Part shown: in pieces, positions 53,531-64,000 of the stretch
Layout: every line of letters begins with the position of its first letter
Numbering within the stretch: position 1 is the stretch's first letter
Source: Rutpela maculata
Lineage: Eukaryota; Arthropoda; Insecta; Coleoptera; Cerambycidae
Direction of reading: 5' to 3'
Assembly (NCBI GenBank): GCA_936432065.2
Contig: OW386287.2
Coordinates: 185,689,729 to 185,753,728, forward strand
Length of the DNA: 64,000 nucleotides
The notes under the pieces: generated by a model
Database searches by the model: none
What the model was told of the DNA's origin: nothing
Seen by the model: only the letters and a program-made list of their open reading frames with translations
Translations under genes and position numbers: made by a program

Positions 53531-55146
53531 TAGTGAAGTCAATAGAGATTTTCACTTCGGAAAAATTCCGGGAAGCAGTAACTTTTGAGAATACATCTCT
53601 GAATACGTCAGGAACAACATACCAAAAGTTGCCAACAATAGTCCTTGAGCGTAATTTGTTATTAAACGAATTAGTTGTAAAATACCAATCTTTGGCGAAT
53701 ATATCTTAAAATATTTTTTTCTTTCAAAAAGTCATTGCACCATTCGAAAGTACAGGAAATTTCACATCAAAAATGTATATGAAGTTTTTTTGTATGATCA
53801 AAAATGTAGGCTCCAGATTTTTTTGTTTAACGTACGAAAATGGAACGCGGAGACACTAAGTACGGTGAGCGAAGCACACGCAGCCTCGGGCGCGCTACAC
53901 TAAATTTGTTGTAACTTTTGAACTAATTAATGAAATTGATCTCACAAAAACTTAAATGAAAGAAGAAACATGTAGCTATTGAATTATTATATTTTCAAAT
54001 ATAAAAATGAATGTATGTAGGAATAGTGCGTATATGAAGTCGGAACATAAAGATGAAATCGGTAAAAGTTCTACCATTTCTAAATTTTTTGCAATAAAGA
54101 CACGTGTCTTTCACATTTTACTCTTGAATTAATGTGCGAAAAGATCCGATGAGTGAAAAAAATATAAAAAATTTATTTTGGAAGATGTACACTTTCAAAA
54201 TTTAAAAATTTTGAGAAAATGATAAAATTTGATATATATAACTAACTTTAACCACCTATTTCTCTGGTTTAAATCGCGTTATTAGATCTGTGTAGGTGCG
54301 ATTTTTAAAGTTTGAAATGTGTACTTTAAGATTCTCCAAGGGGATTTACCATAAAAATTAAATTAACCCCTTGTTTTTCGAAAATTAAAAAAAAATTGCT
54401 CTAAAATTCGTGAAATTATGGGTAAAATAAATGTTAATAACTTTTATAAAAAAAAAATATTTAGCCTACCTATGCAGCATACGTTTATAATAGGACCTCA
54501 AAAATAAGTAAATCTAATGATGAAAAAATTTTAGAATATATACGAACCTATAATTTTCACGAAATATTGAAAAAATCAAGTTTTTTGGTAAATCGACTCA
54601 ATGTTGATTGTTTCTACAATTTTTATCCTGTTTAAAATATCGAAAACATATTAAAAATATTCACGTGGTACAGAGTCATGAGTCAAATTATTATGCTTGA
54701 ATAATAGAAAGAGATTGAAAGTAAAACATCTTCGCGGCAAGCAGTACGCATTACCTGCCCCGCACGCTGCGCTGTGTACATGTCCGCAGAGCATTGTGAA
54801 AGTAGTTTGGCTACTTTTTCACAGAGCTCTCAGCTTCTTTTTAAGTTTTTATGTGAATATTTATTACCTTTTTTTGACATCATAATCTGTTTCAGCGACC
54901 TCGAAAACCCCCTTAATATCAATTTGAATTAAATTGCTTTCAAATTGTTCAACTCATAATAATTTTGTTAAAAAAAGTTTCTTTTTGTTTAAATAATTAA
55001 TAAACAATTTCTTCACGATTATATAAATGTTTATAACTTTTTATTTTAAGCTATGTAAAAGTGATATCAAAAGGTTTTAGGAAAATCGAAGCTTCCCGTA
55101 ATTATTCCGAAATAATGCAGATTTTCAGCCTCTATTGACTCCACTA
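53531..55146. mobile_element. TIR element, TSD TAT
   Basis: Left terminus TAGTGAAGTCAATAGAG; right terminus reverse-complemented TAGTGGAGTCAATAGAG. TAT flanks both sides (53528-53530 and 55147-55149). Subterminal 'ttcgga..aattccgggaagc' pairs with the opposite end. The inside includes GC-richer patches near 53850-53900 and 54740-54790 with 'gcgcgct'/'gcacgctgcgc'. No coding remnant recognised. Belongs to the TAGTCC-like group by terminus and duplication length. Confidence 0.8.
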
Positions 55147-56803
55147 TATCATTTGATTTTGTATTGTCCGTATCAGAAAAAGTATTTATCAATTAGATTT
55201 TCGAAAAATAATTAAGCAAAAAATAATTTTAGCAGTGTCGATTGAAATGTATACATATATCCGAGCATATATCGGACATATTTCTGAATTATTTTCATTT
55301 GTAAAAATTTTTTTGCAAATGCTTAAAATAAAACCTGTACATATAAACGTGATGGGACTCATCACTCATTGACTCATTAATATTTCTCCAATTTTCAGTA
55401 GGTGAACATAAAAAATGGGATTTGGCTTATCTTAAAATCGTTTTTCTTAATAGTAATATTTTACCGTATAAGCACGTAAATTAATTGTTAATATGTTCAT
55501 TATAATTAGAACTGCATGCATCAATATGAAGCTCAATGACAGACCAATACCAGCTGCTGAATCCCTTACATTTGTTCATGAGAAAGTTATAAAATTAAGT
55601 AGTTAACATAATAACTATAAATATAGACAATTCATTTAAATTTATTTACATCCAGTCCTAGCAGTCAACCCTTGTACAATGTGAAGGAAAATCAATTACG
55701 TTTCCCGCGCCCTAACCTAAACTTTCACCCCAACTTCAACATCAGCTTTATAAATTACCAGGAAAATGTGTTCATCATCGATTAAAAAAGATCACACAAC
55801 ATAACGTAATTAGTATAATGTGCCCGTGAAACTCGTGATGAAATCTACTTGTGACCTTTAGACAAATGTTCTTTCGAGACAAATTTCCCAGTGACTTGCA
55901 AAGAAATCATCGAATAGTTTTTCCAGAATTAGTGAAAGTATTATTATATTTTATTTCAACAAACCAGTTATTGTTATTTCTTTGAATGGGGTGATTAAAC
56001 GTATGTGAATTTTTTTAATGTAGGAGTTTATACTTCGTACTAACTAATTATGAATTACTGTATCTGCTACTATTTTTATACCTAATTTCTAGACATTCAA
56101 ATATAAGATATGTGTTGTAAATGTGTTAAATTTGTTTCCATGCTCTAAAAGAAAATAAATGTAGTGTCGTTTCACATCATGATCAACTAGGTCACAAATA
56201 TTATACACTAAGATACTACGCCCGCGTTAAAAATTTTCGGACAATCTTACCCCGGATGTGGAGCACAGTAAATATATATTATGTTAAACATTTTCAATAT
56301 TATCTTTTAAGACCTATTTAATGAATTTCATGATATTTAGTAACCTACTGCTGCTGAAATTTGATGCATTACATGATTTTTGTGTTATTAGGAATACAAT
56401 AAATATATAAAGAAGGAAAAGCAAAGTAGTATGGAGAGAGAGATGAACAAGATCTGTATATTTTCCTTCGTCAAGTTATTTTGAGATTTTTGGCCAGCAA
56501 ATCGACAGACAGACTAAACGGAAAGACCTCAATTTTCGTAATTAATTGATAGAACTTCGTAAAAAATGTATAGAACACTTCTAATTCAATTACTAAAACT
56601 AGTGATTAAGAAAAAATGGAAAAAATTATTTGTTTGAAATTCTTACAGTATTGTTAAAAAATAGTTTATCTTTTAATATGGTAGTTAAACTGCAATCTAT
56701 AAGAAGAAAACAATTGTTTAAAAAAAAAGAAAACGTCAAGATACAATGAAATTTAACTTTCGATGCGCTGTCGGGCAACTTCAACTCGATAATTCTCTAA
56801 CAA
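55147..56803. other. no gene seen
   Basis: AT-rich sequence without supported gene, RNA or transposon end. Confidence 0.4.
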
Positions 56804-59050
56804 TTTATTTACTTATTTATTTATTTATTTCAATAATTTACCCAGCGGGTAAAACCCAGTTACAGGATAATTAACAACACAATTACAAGATTAAAAACAA
56901 AATAACAAATGAATATAACAAAACACCAAAGTGAAAAATAGGTTGTCAGAACAACAATATAAAACAATCAGTACAATTAAATGTGTAAATGACAATTCAT
57001 ACAACATAAAAATATACACAATACAATGTTTGCGCATAATATACATAGCGAAACAAGTAAGATAGGAAGGGAGAAATAATTGTTAAACACTTGCGTAAGT
57101 TCGTTTTATGTCAGAAATATTGCAGTTGAAAATATCCAGCCTTTGCTCTCTGTTCTTGTAGTTTAAACAGATTTGATGCAACGGAGATGAGCTTGAGATG
57201 TTAGTTCGAGGTGTAGGTGTGATAAGTATGTTACTTGTTCTAGCGGACAATCTAGGAACTCTATATTTAATAAGTGAGGTAATAGAGTTGATTTCGTTAA
57301 TTTTATATAATAAAATTATAGTACACATTACCCGTATTCTAAGTAGACTACACATGTCAAATTTGTTCAAAAATAACTCCTGAAGTGTTAATCTCCTAAT
57401 CTCTTTAATCTCCCTAATTGGATAGTTACTTTCCAGGATAAATGTTGCTGATTTGAAGAAACGTCTTTGTACTTTCTCAAGTGAGGTGATATAGACATTA
57501 TAATTGGGACTCCAAACAATGGAGGTGTATTATAATTTGGATCTAACAAATGTTATAAATAATAGACGAAGAGTAGACAAACTTTTAAAGTCCCTACTAT
57601 TACGCAGAATAAAACCTAGGGATCTATAAGCTCCAGCAACGCATTCCTCAATATGTGTGGAAAAAGTAAGTTTAGATAAGACAACTCCTAAGTTCTTCAC
57701 GAACGTCTATCTAAGACGCAATTATCCAAATTATAATTGAAAATGGTCAGACTTGCGCAAGGACATCACGTTACATTTGGCAGCGTTTAAAGGGAGTTGG
57801 TTATGAACACACCATGCGTTAAGCAAGTCTAGACTGTGCTGAAGCTTTAAGCAGTCGTCTTCGGATTTAATGCAAATATACAGTGTCTCCCCGGATTGTG
57901 CTTACGATAGGTGTAATATACCAAATTAATATGGCTTTCATTTTCTGCAGTCTCGTAAAATGGATTTTTACCAAATTTCAGTTAAAATCTCAGTTAAAAT
58001 TCAGTTAATTTCAGTTAATCTAAGAAGGAAATAAAAGAAAATAAATCATTGCAGGTAAACTAGTCTTTCTGTTAATTTTACGGAAAAATTCTATTTGGAT
58101 AAAATATTTGGCATTGAAAGTTAGAGCCATGTGCCCACTTTCATTGTATTTGAACAAAAAAAAATACTACTTAAAGTAAATAGCTTTTTATTTTTTAACA
58201 CAATTAACATTTCAACGAATTCAACTAAAAGCCTATTCAAATAGTACTCCACCAAAATTACTACATAATTCCACCCTTCTTCTAATTCTTTGTAACTTCT
58301 TCTAATTCTTTGTAACTTCTTCTAATTTCTTCAAGAGGTATTCTTATTATTAATATTAATAATTGTTCAAATACAATGAAAGTTGGCCTACGGCTCTAAC
58401 TTTCAACGCACATTTTATCCAAATAGAATTTTTCCGTAAAATTAACAGAAAGGCCAGTTTACCTACAATGATTTATTTTCTTTTATTTTCTTCTTAGATT
58501 AACTCCGCGAGTTATATCCCATTTTAACTGAAATTTGGCAAAAATTCATTTTACGTCACGCAGACCGAGACTGCAGATAATGGAGGCCGTACTATTTTTT
58601 TTTCTTTGTGTGTTACACCTATTGCAAGCACAATCCGGGGACACACTGTGTAACTTGAGATCGTCAGCGTAAAGGAGATAGCATACGTCAAGTGTGTCAA
58701 TAATGTCATTAATGAAGAGTACAAAAAAAATAGTGGGCCAAGTATGGAACCTTGCGGAACTCCTGACATTTGTTTAAATAATACAGATTAGAAGCCACGA
58801 TATTGAACAACCTGAGTCCGACAAGTTAAATAAGAAATGAACAAATAAATAACAGAGTGATTGAACTCAAAGTTTTGCAATTTGTTTAGTAATATACCGT
58901 GGCCCAATCTGTCAAATGCTTTAGAAAAGTCAGTGTACATGACATCAACCTGACCTTTCTGATCTAAAGCTTCAGCAATATACTGTGTTTTGCACACAAG
59001 GTTCGATCCAGTGGACCTTCCCTGCATGAATCTAATGCTGCTCTACTATA
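56804..59050 (-). mobile_element. 5'-truncated Jockey-like LINE, split by an insertion
   Basis: Minus strand, in order: EQH...GRSTGSNL and VDVMYTDFSKAFD (about 59050-58800); SGVPQGSILGPLFF and, shifted, LLYADDLKL (58769-58655); after the inserted element, YICIKSEDDC and WCVHNQLPLNAAKC (57876-57742); YTSIVWSP with QRRFFKSA (about 57545-57450); and the C-terminal PRLSARTSN block (57370-57083). Several frameshifts and stops make it dead. The 5' truncation before the RT fingers is usual for LINEs. The 3' end is a (TTTA)n-type tail on the plus strand at 56804-56830. Confidence 0.8.
57879..58650. mobile_element. inverted-repeat element inserted in the LINE, TA-flanked
   Basis: Ends (T/C)ACAGTGT(C/G)TCCCCGG in inverted orientation, followed by 'attgtgctt(a/g)c(g/a)atagg' and long arms ('ctgcagtctcg', 'ccaaatttcagttaaaat', 'cggaaaaattctatttgg'). 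Arms cover nearly the whole 770 bp. TA on both sides. It interrupts the LINE RT just after the ADD motif. Ends and TA duplication suggest a Tc1/mariner-like non-autonomous element. Confidence 0.7.
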
Positions 59051-59966
59051 ACTGAGTGCTTAGTATGAAGAAATAAAATCGTATATTAAAATTTCAAATA
59101 TTTTGCAATTTTTTTTTGCGTATTTTTTTAAATATTTTATTATGTGCTTTAAAAAATTGTGTTTAAAAATATTGTAACAAGTTCGGCGAAAAGTTTTAAA
59201 TATTAGGAAATAGTGCAAATTTCAAGTTATTATATCATTAGCTTGTTTATAAATCTCAGCTCCCGATGGGGAATATGCATGAAAATTTTAAAATGCTTGA
59301 AATTGAAAGAATGATTATACGTAAATATATGCTTATATAATCACCTCGCAGAAAGAAATACGTTTTTCTTTTTTTTTTTGTCAAGACCGTTTCGTTTGAT
59401 CTGTTTTTAAGTACCTATGAACTTATTATTAACTGTTTTGTAAAATCACGAGTAGATTACTTAGATTAATTAGAGTAGATAAAATTAAGAACCATTAAAT
59501 GACGAAGGTAGATTAACCAGGTTACATAAGTATACCGGATGTCTCAACTCGCGTCGTCCAAGAATCCTCACTATCTTCTAAAAGATATCGAGGACGGGAT
59601 GGTAGAAGGCACAATGTCATAAACGTATGATTCTCTTTTTAATTAAATACTCGGTTTATTATTACATATTTGGGTTCTGCTTTTAGAATTCAAACGATTT
59701 GCATTTAATGAGTCTGCGATGAGTCGGTACCATGATATGAGTTAGTTTGTATCAAAAACATGCCCAGAGCCGTAGCGTGCCAACTTTTTGGGGGGTTATT
59801 TTTCAAATTTGTTAATTTCATAAACTTAAGAAGCGAACTTTGTAAGTAAATAAATAATAATTAGTCCAAAAAATTGATAGGAAATTAAAAACTGCCAACT
59901 TATGTCTCAAATTTCCAACTTTTGCCACGTTTGACAAAGTTGAGGGAGGGGGGTAACCCCATATCC
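59051..59966. other. no gene seen
   Basis: AT-rich. A single TIR-like end TATACCGGATGTCTCAA near 59532 without a found partner. Confidence 0.35.
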
Positions 59967-60115
59967 CCCTTGGCTACGACCCTGAACATGCCAGTTCACT
60001 GTGACGTCACGGAACAGCATTATTAGATTTACCCCCCCATACCCCCTTGGTTACGGCCCTGAACATGCCAGTTCACTGTATCGTCACGGAACAGCATTTT
60101 TAGATTTAGCTTATG
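59967..60115 (+). repeat. 77-bp tandem duplication
   Basis: 'ccccttgg(c/t)tacg(a/g)ccctgaacatg' with 'ccagttcactgt' and 'cgtcacggaacagcat' occurs twice, with GAACATGCC at 59984 and 60061. Non-coding. Confidence 0.7.
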
Positions 60116-60589
60116 CAGAGAATTGTCAAAAAACCTCTAATTTATGCTGCTGTTATCATACTATCTGCCATTTTATACCGGCTAAATGAGGAAACGCCAA
60201 ATCTACTGTTTCTATTTTATTTTTTTTCATATGGAATACCCTACATGCTATGATACAAAAGGGAAATATTTTAAAATAGCTTTCCACTGATATAAATTAT
60301 CACGGTTCTATTTGTCATAGATATCAAAATATTTGATGACGAAATGACTCAATTCGGTATTTGTTAAAAGTGACTACCACCTCGTTTAGGAAAATGTAGC
60401 TCAAAATAGTTCTCAAAATTCATACAGACCATAAAAACATCATTATAAATGAAAGGTAGAATTAGAATTGTGTGATATTTTTTCTTACATTGGTTGCAGT
60501 AGATCCATTAAGGAAGGTGAAGAGGTATTTAGAGCTGGACATGTAATTCTTTACTAAGTCGATAATGACGTGAAAATAGTTATTTTTGT
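60116..60589. other. no gene seen
   Basis: AT-rich; nothing identified. Confidence 0.4.
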
Positions 60590-60708
60590 ATCTAGGGTGC
60601 AAAATACTACTCTGGTGATCGAGAACGAAAGTTTTTTGACGAGTCGCAGCCGAGTCAAAAAATCGTTCAAGATGACCAAAGAATTTTGCATCCTAGATGC
60701 AAACAATA
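60590..60708. repeat. nested hairpin repeat
   Basis: Outer pair 'gtatctagggtgcaaaat' with 'attttgcatcctagatgc', and inner pair 'gaacgaaagttttttgac' with 'gtcaaaaaatcgttc' around 'gagtcgcagccga'. Similar 'gcacgacgccgtaggcgg' words follow near 60975. Typical of small palindromic insect repeats. Confidence 0.55.
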
Positions 60709-62118
60709 TTTTTTCTACAACTTTCATTTGATTAAACTAAAACTATTAGTTAAAAAAATCATACTGTTTTTAAAATCAAATAATTTAAAAAATTCTACTT
60801 TCAGTTGATTTATTTGATAAAACAATAAATATTTTTGTACTAGATGTTTGTTTAATACTCGTGTATATATTAAAAATTATAAAAAATAGGCAATAATAGG
60901 AATCTAATGTGCAATAGTAGTTTGTGCAACAAGAGTGGATATGATATCCGTATCGCACGATAAAGAAGTTAGAGCACGACGCCGTAGGCGGAATGCTTCA
61001 AATCTTTTGAGTGCGATATGGATAATCCACTCGAGTTGTACAGTATTCTTTTTCTACGACCTGCTTAAAAAATTACAAAATTTATTAAACATTAATATAT
61101 TACACAAATACACACTGACAGTACACACTGACAGTTACTTTGACAGCTTACGCACTAATTTGATTTTAAATCGAATAGTTGTCCATGTACTTAATACACG
61201 AACTGTGATTGGTCGGTTTCATTTCATATCCATCCTAGAACTGATATGAAATATATCCGTTCAGTTAACTGGAATTGCCTACTTATCCATTCTACAGACT
61301 GTACAGAAAACAGCAAATTTACATAAGGGAGTAGAAAAAATATTTTGCACCATAATGCACAAAATATTTTGCGCACGGTGTCATGGACCCGCAAAAAAAT
61401 TAATGTCAATGAAAAAATGTCTCATTTTAGACACTGACATTAATGCGCAAACATAAATTTTTGCCCCTTGTTTGCTCCTTATGAAGTTAGAATGAATTTA
61501 GACATATACTGTGAAAAAGAAAAGAAATTTGAATAAACGAGATTTTTTAAATTAAAAGAGAATTTTTCGGAATTCCAATGTTGGAATTTGGGGTGTTTGT
61601 GGTTCGAGTGGGTGTTTTTCAGAAACTGTTGCGTCACAAACGAAAAAAATCACAATCGCATATCTTCGCAAACAATTGCAAACCAGTTCGACCAAAATTT
61701 GCTAAGATGGGGTGCTAACTTCGCGCATCTGATTCGCACTCTGTTAAATATTGCACCTTATACTACATTTACGAAATAATGAAAATGTCTAGGAAAATAT
61801 TTAGGGGCTGTGTAAACAGAGAATATTTTTTCCTCCTTATAAAATCAGTTACAAATTAAAATGCATACCATACTACATACGCATTGTCTGATAGAGTCTT
61901 AATCCACTTAAATAAGTATATCAAGAAATGCGTAATTCTCAAAGCAGGTTATTCGTAATTTAAAAGATTAGCTATTAAAATAATTAGTTGACGTAACATT
62001 CATTATCACATCTGTATAGCATTTAATTACAAATAACACATTCCAGAAAAGGTACTACCGAATATACTCGTCTTATACAGGATACTAACCGGGTAGAAAT
62101 GGTAACACAAGATAAATT
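60709..62118. other. no gene; short palindromic words
   Basis: Frames at 60935-61249 and 61588-61779 have no recognised domain. 'attaatgtcaatgaa...acattaat' (61400-61446) and 'aaatattttgc' repeats (61335-61375) are small inverted or direct repeats. Confidence 0.35.
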
Positions 62119-62580
62119 AAAACCGCTGCAGGAATCACTACTTCCACATCCAGATTTTCTATCCAAGTCTCCAACGAAAAAAAATTTTTATGTGGAAATA
62201 ATTGTTTATGGAACTTTAATAATATAATATTTGAAATCGACTACCCCAAAAACCCACAAAATGATATCCCACATCGGTAGTGGAGGTGGATGAAGTAAAA
62301 AAATATTTTGAGGTATTTGGTTTTTGTACAAGCACTAAATCACATTTTGTTTTCATCCCCTTTAATAATGGGGTGGGGGTGCTAATGCTAAAGAATATTT
62401 TTTTAAATTAACTTTTTGAGACCTTAGCTTCTCCTGTATATACTAAATACCAATTTTGTGAATTCTTACCTGCTTGATTTACCTATTTACCTCCCAACCC
62501 TTCGACGGAATAATATGAAAATATAATCTAGTTCCAGATCCCGTCAAAGTACATAAGTGTACCAAATTTCAAGATAAATT
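62119..62580 (+). repeat. half copy of the 37850-39050 family
   Basis: Starts 'aaaaccgctgcaggaatcac' and follows the left-arm order 'cttccacatccag', 'gtggaaataattgttt' and 'ctaccccaaaaaccca'. It then has the 'catcggtagtgg' and 'ttttgagaccttagc' blocks of the right half and ends near 62580. The mirrored second end is missing. A TAGCCCAATCAATGAAGG word (TAGTCC-type end) begins at 62603 without a partner inside the window. Confidence 0.55.
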
Positions 62581-62805
62581 GAATAAAAAGTAAAAAGCAA
62601 ACTAGCCCAATCAATGAAGGTATTTACCTACAAAAAATTGTAAAATGATTTTTTTTAAAATGAGTTCGTGAAAGTGTGGCGAAAAAAATTTTTTTTCATC
62701 CATTTTTTCAAAATTTTGAAATTAAGCCAAGCTCAGAAAAAATAAAACATACAGATGGATAAATCACCTATATATGAACAAAAAATGTGCTAAGCCACGG
62801 TTTTA

Positions 62806-63032
62806 CATGTACCTGAAGTTTCGAACGTCCACTTGAACGAATATGAAAAGGAAAAATTAATAAAAAAACTACAAAGTGACTTAGGCGTACCATTTTTCTG
62901 GTAATATTTGCTGGCAACGATAGTATCGTTGCCAGAGCAAATATTACCAGAAAAATAGTAGGCCTAAGTCGATTAATTGGAAATTTTCATATGAAATTCG
63001 TTCGAGTGAACGTTCGAAACTTCAGGTACATG
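62806..63032. repeat. near-perfect ~227-bp palindrome
   Basis: Arms of about 113 bp: 'acatgtacctgaagtttcga' is mirrored at the far end. The centre GGCAACGATA-G-TATCGTTGCC (62913-62933) has a one-base spacer. Short mismatched stretches lie in mid-arm. No coding. Confidence 0.75.
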
Positions 63033-64000
63033 GTTTTACCGGAAAAAAATAGTGAAGTTTAACGTTATAACTCGGAGCGAGATCCATGCGTGCGCGTGCT
63101 TGAATACGCATGACTGTGACACCGACGCACTGATTTACATGTCACTAAATCAGAATTTGTTCAATCTATATGAGTGTTGGTTCATTTAAAAGATGGAAAT
63201 TGTAGCTTTCTGATGCTTTTTTGTTTTAAACAATACAAGCAAAGGATGGATGGGAAAAATATACTTATATATATTATAGAAAAAAATAAAAGCCCTTCAA
63301 AAAAATTCTTTCTTCATTGAGAACTGTTAAAAAATATGTACACTTCATGATTGGTTTATTAAGTTGTAATAACGTGGATTCACAAAAAAGTACATCTCAA
63401 ACCATTTTAATTTGCTTGCTTGATGATTTTCTTGATAAATATATATATTGGAGGCTGTAACTTGCCGAGAACTTGACCCATTAGAAAAAATAAAATATAA
63501 CTATTTCGGAAAAAATATATACTTTTCGAATGTTCAGACACAAATTCGTTTACTTGTATGCATTTTTCCGAAAATATGATCAATCAGATCATGATAAGAA
63601 ATTGCGATTTTCACGATCTTATCCTTATAACTATATGAAAATATATTTGATTGTTTTGAATATAAATTTTGGAACTTTTCTAATACATTAACAAATGTGT
63701 AAGGAATTCATTGGATATAGCTGAAATGTGGATAGGTATACCTGTAATAAATACAATAAAGGCACGCAAAAATTCATGCGAGCGATTCAGCGGCTCTGTG
63801 TTGTCTGTGTATGCGTTCATAATTATATATTTTCTCTCCATACTCACTATTTATCCTCCTATTCGCTAAGAAAAATGTTAAAAGTTACTTCACTATTTTT
63901 TCCAGGAATACCGTGGCTTTAGCGATAAATTTTATTAGGACATTTTTGTTCAGAAACACGTGATCTATACAGCTGTATTTTTTATTTTTTCCTACCCTGA
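63033..64000. other. no gene seen
   Basis: AT-rich sequence to the window end; the frame at 63728-63922 has no recognised domain. Confidence 0.4.

Overview
This window looks like repeat-dense, AT-rich nuclear DNA of an insect or another arthropod. The evidence is an insect-type env-bearing Ty3/gypsy element (errantivirus), Jockey-like LINE pieces, a tRNA-headed SINE, and very many foldback DNA transposons. No single-copy cellular gene could be supported. The species cannot be fixed from the sequence.

The main gene-bearing feature is a complete errantivirus at 43865-52413. Its two 362-bp LTRs look identical. Inside are a tRNA-Ser-type primer site, intact gag, intact pol in the -1 frame, intact env, and a polypurine tract. 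Env probably comes from a spliced RNA: a leader ATG at 44415 lies just before a donor at 44431/44432, and an acceptor at 49961/49962 opens env in the matching phase on a hydrophobic signal segment. Between the donor and gag, and again near the gag 3' end, lie five hairpins. Their hexaloop is constant (TACTGC or TACAGC) and their stems differ but stay complementary. Three lie in the presumed env intron, so only unspliced genomic RNA would carry that cluster; they are candidates for packaging or regulatory elements.

The second theme is one transposon superfamily. Seven foldback elements begin TAG/TAA and end CTA/TTA, and each is flanked by a perfect 3-bp target duplication: 10778-12207 (ATA), 14672-16089 (TAT), 17951-18822 (TAA), 23276-25635 (AGA), 33256-36662 (TAT), 39261-41252 (ATA) and 53531-55146 (TAT). 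Six share a terminus close to TAGTCCAGTCAAYGAAG. The one at 23276-25635 encloses a broken gene on the minus strand with an N-terminal zinc-binding region, an LPPT/HSF-VY-Q block and a Cys-rich tail. A second broken copy at 8534-9210 also lies between inverted repeats (7727-10262). The SGCDTTS motif and the 3-bp duplications suggest the Academ superfamily (inference).

Region by region: 0-13 kb holds a broken unrecognised reading frame, tandem and inverted repeats, a SINE and two foldbacks. 13-26 kb holds nested foldbacks and the better transposase-like copy. 26-42 kb is almost entirely large inverted repeats plus two decayed LINE reverse-transcriptase scraps. 42-53 kb holds a recombinase-like N-terminal fragment, a strong hairpin and the errantivirus, which sits between inverted arms of an older repeat. 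53-64 kb holds another foldback, a 5'-truncated LINE split by a TA-flanked element, and small palindromes. Stretches between these are AT-rich and show no gene.
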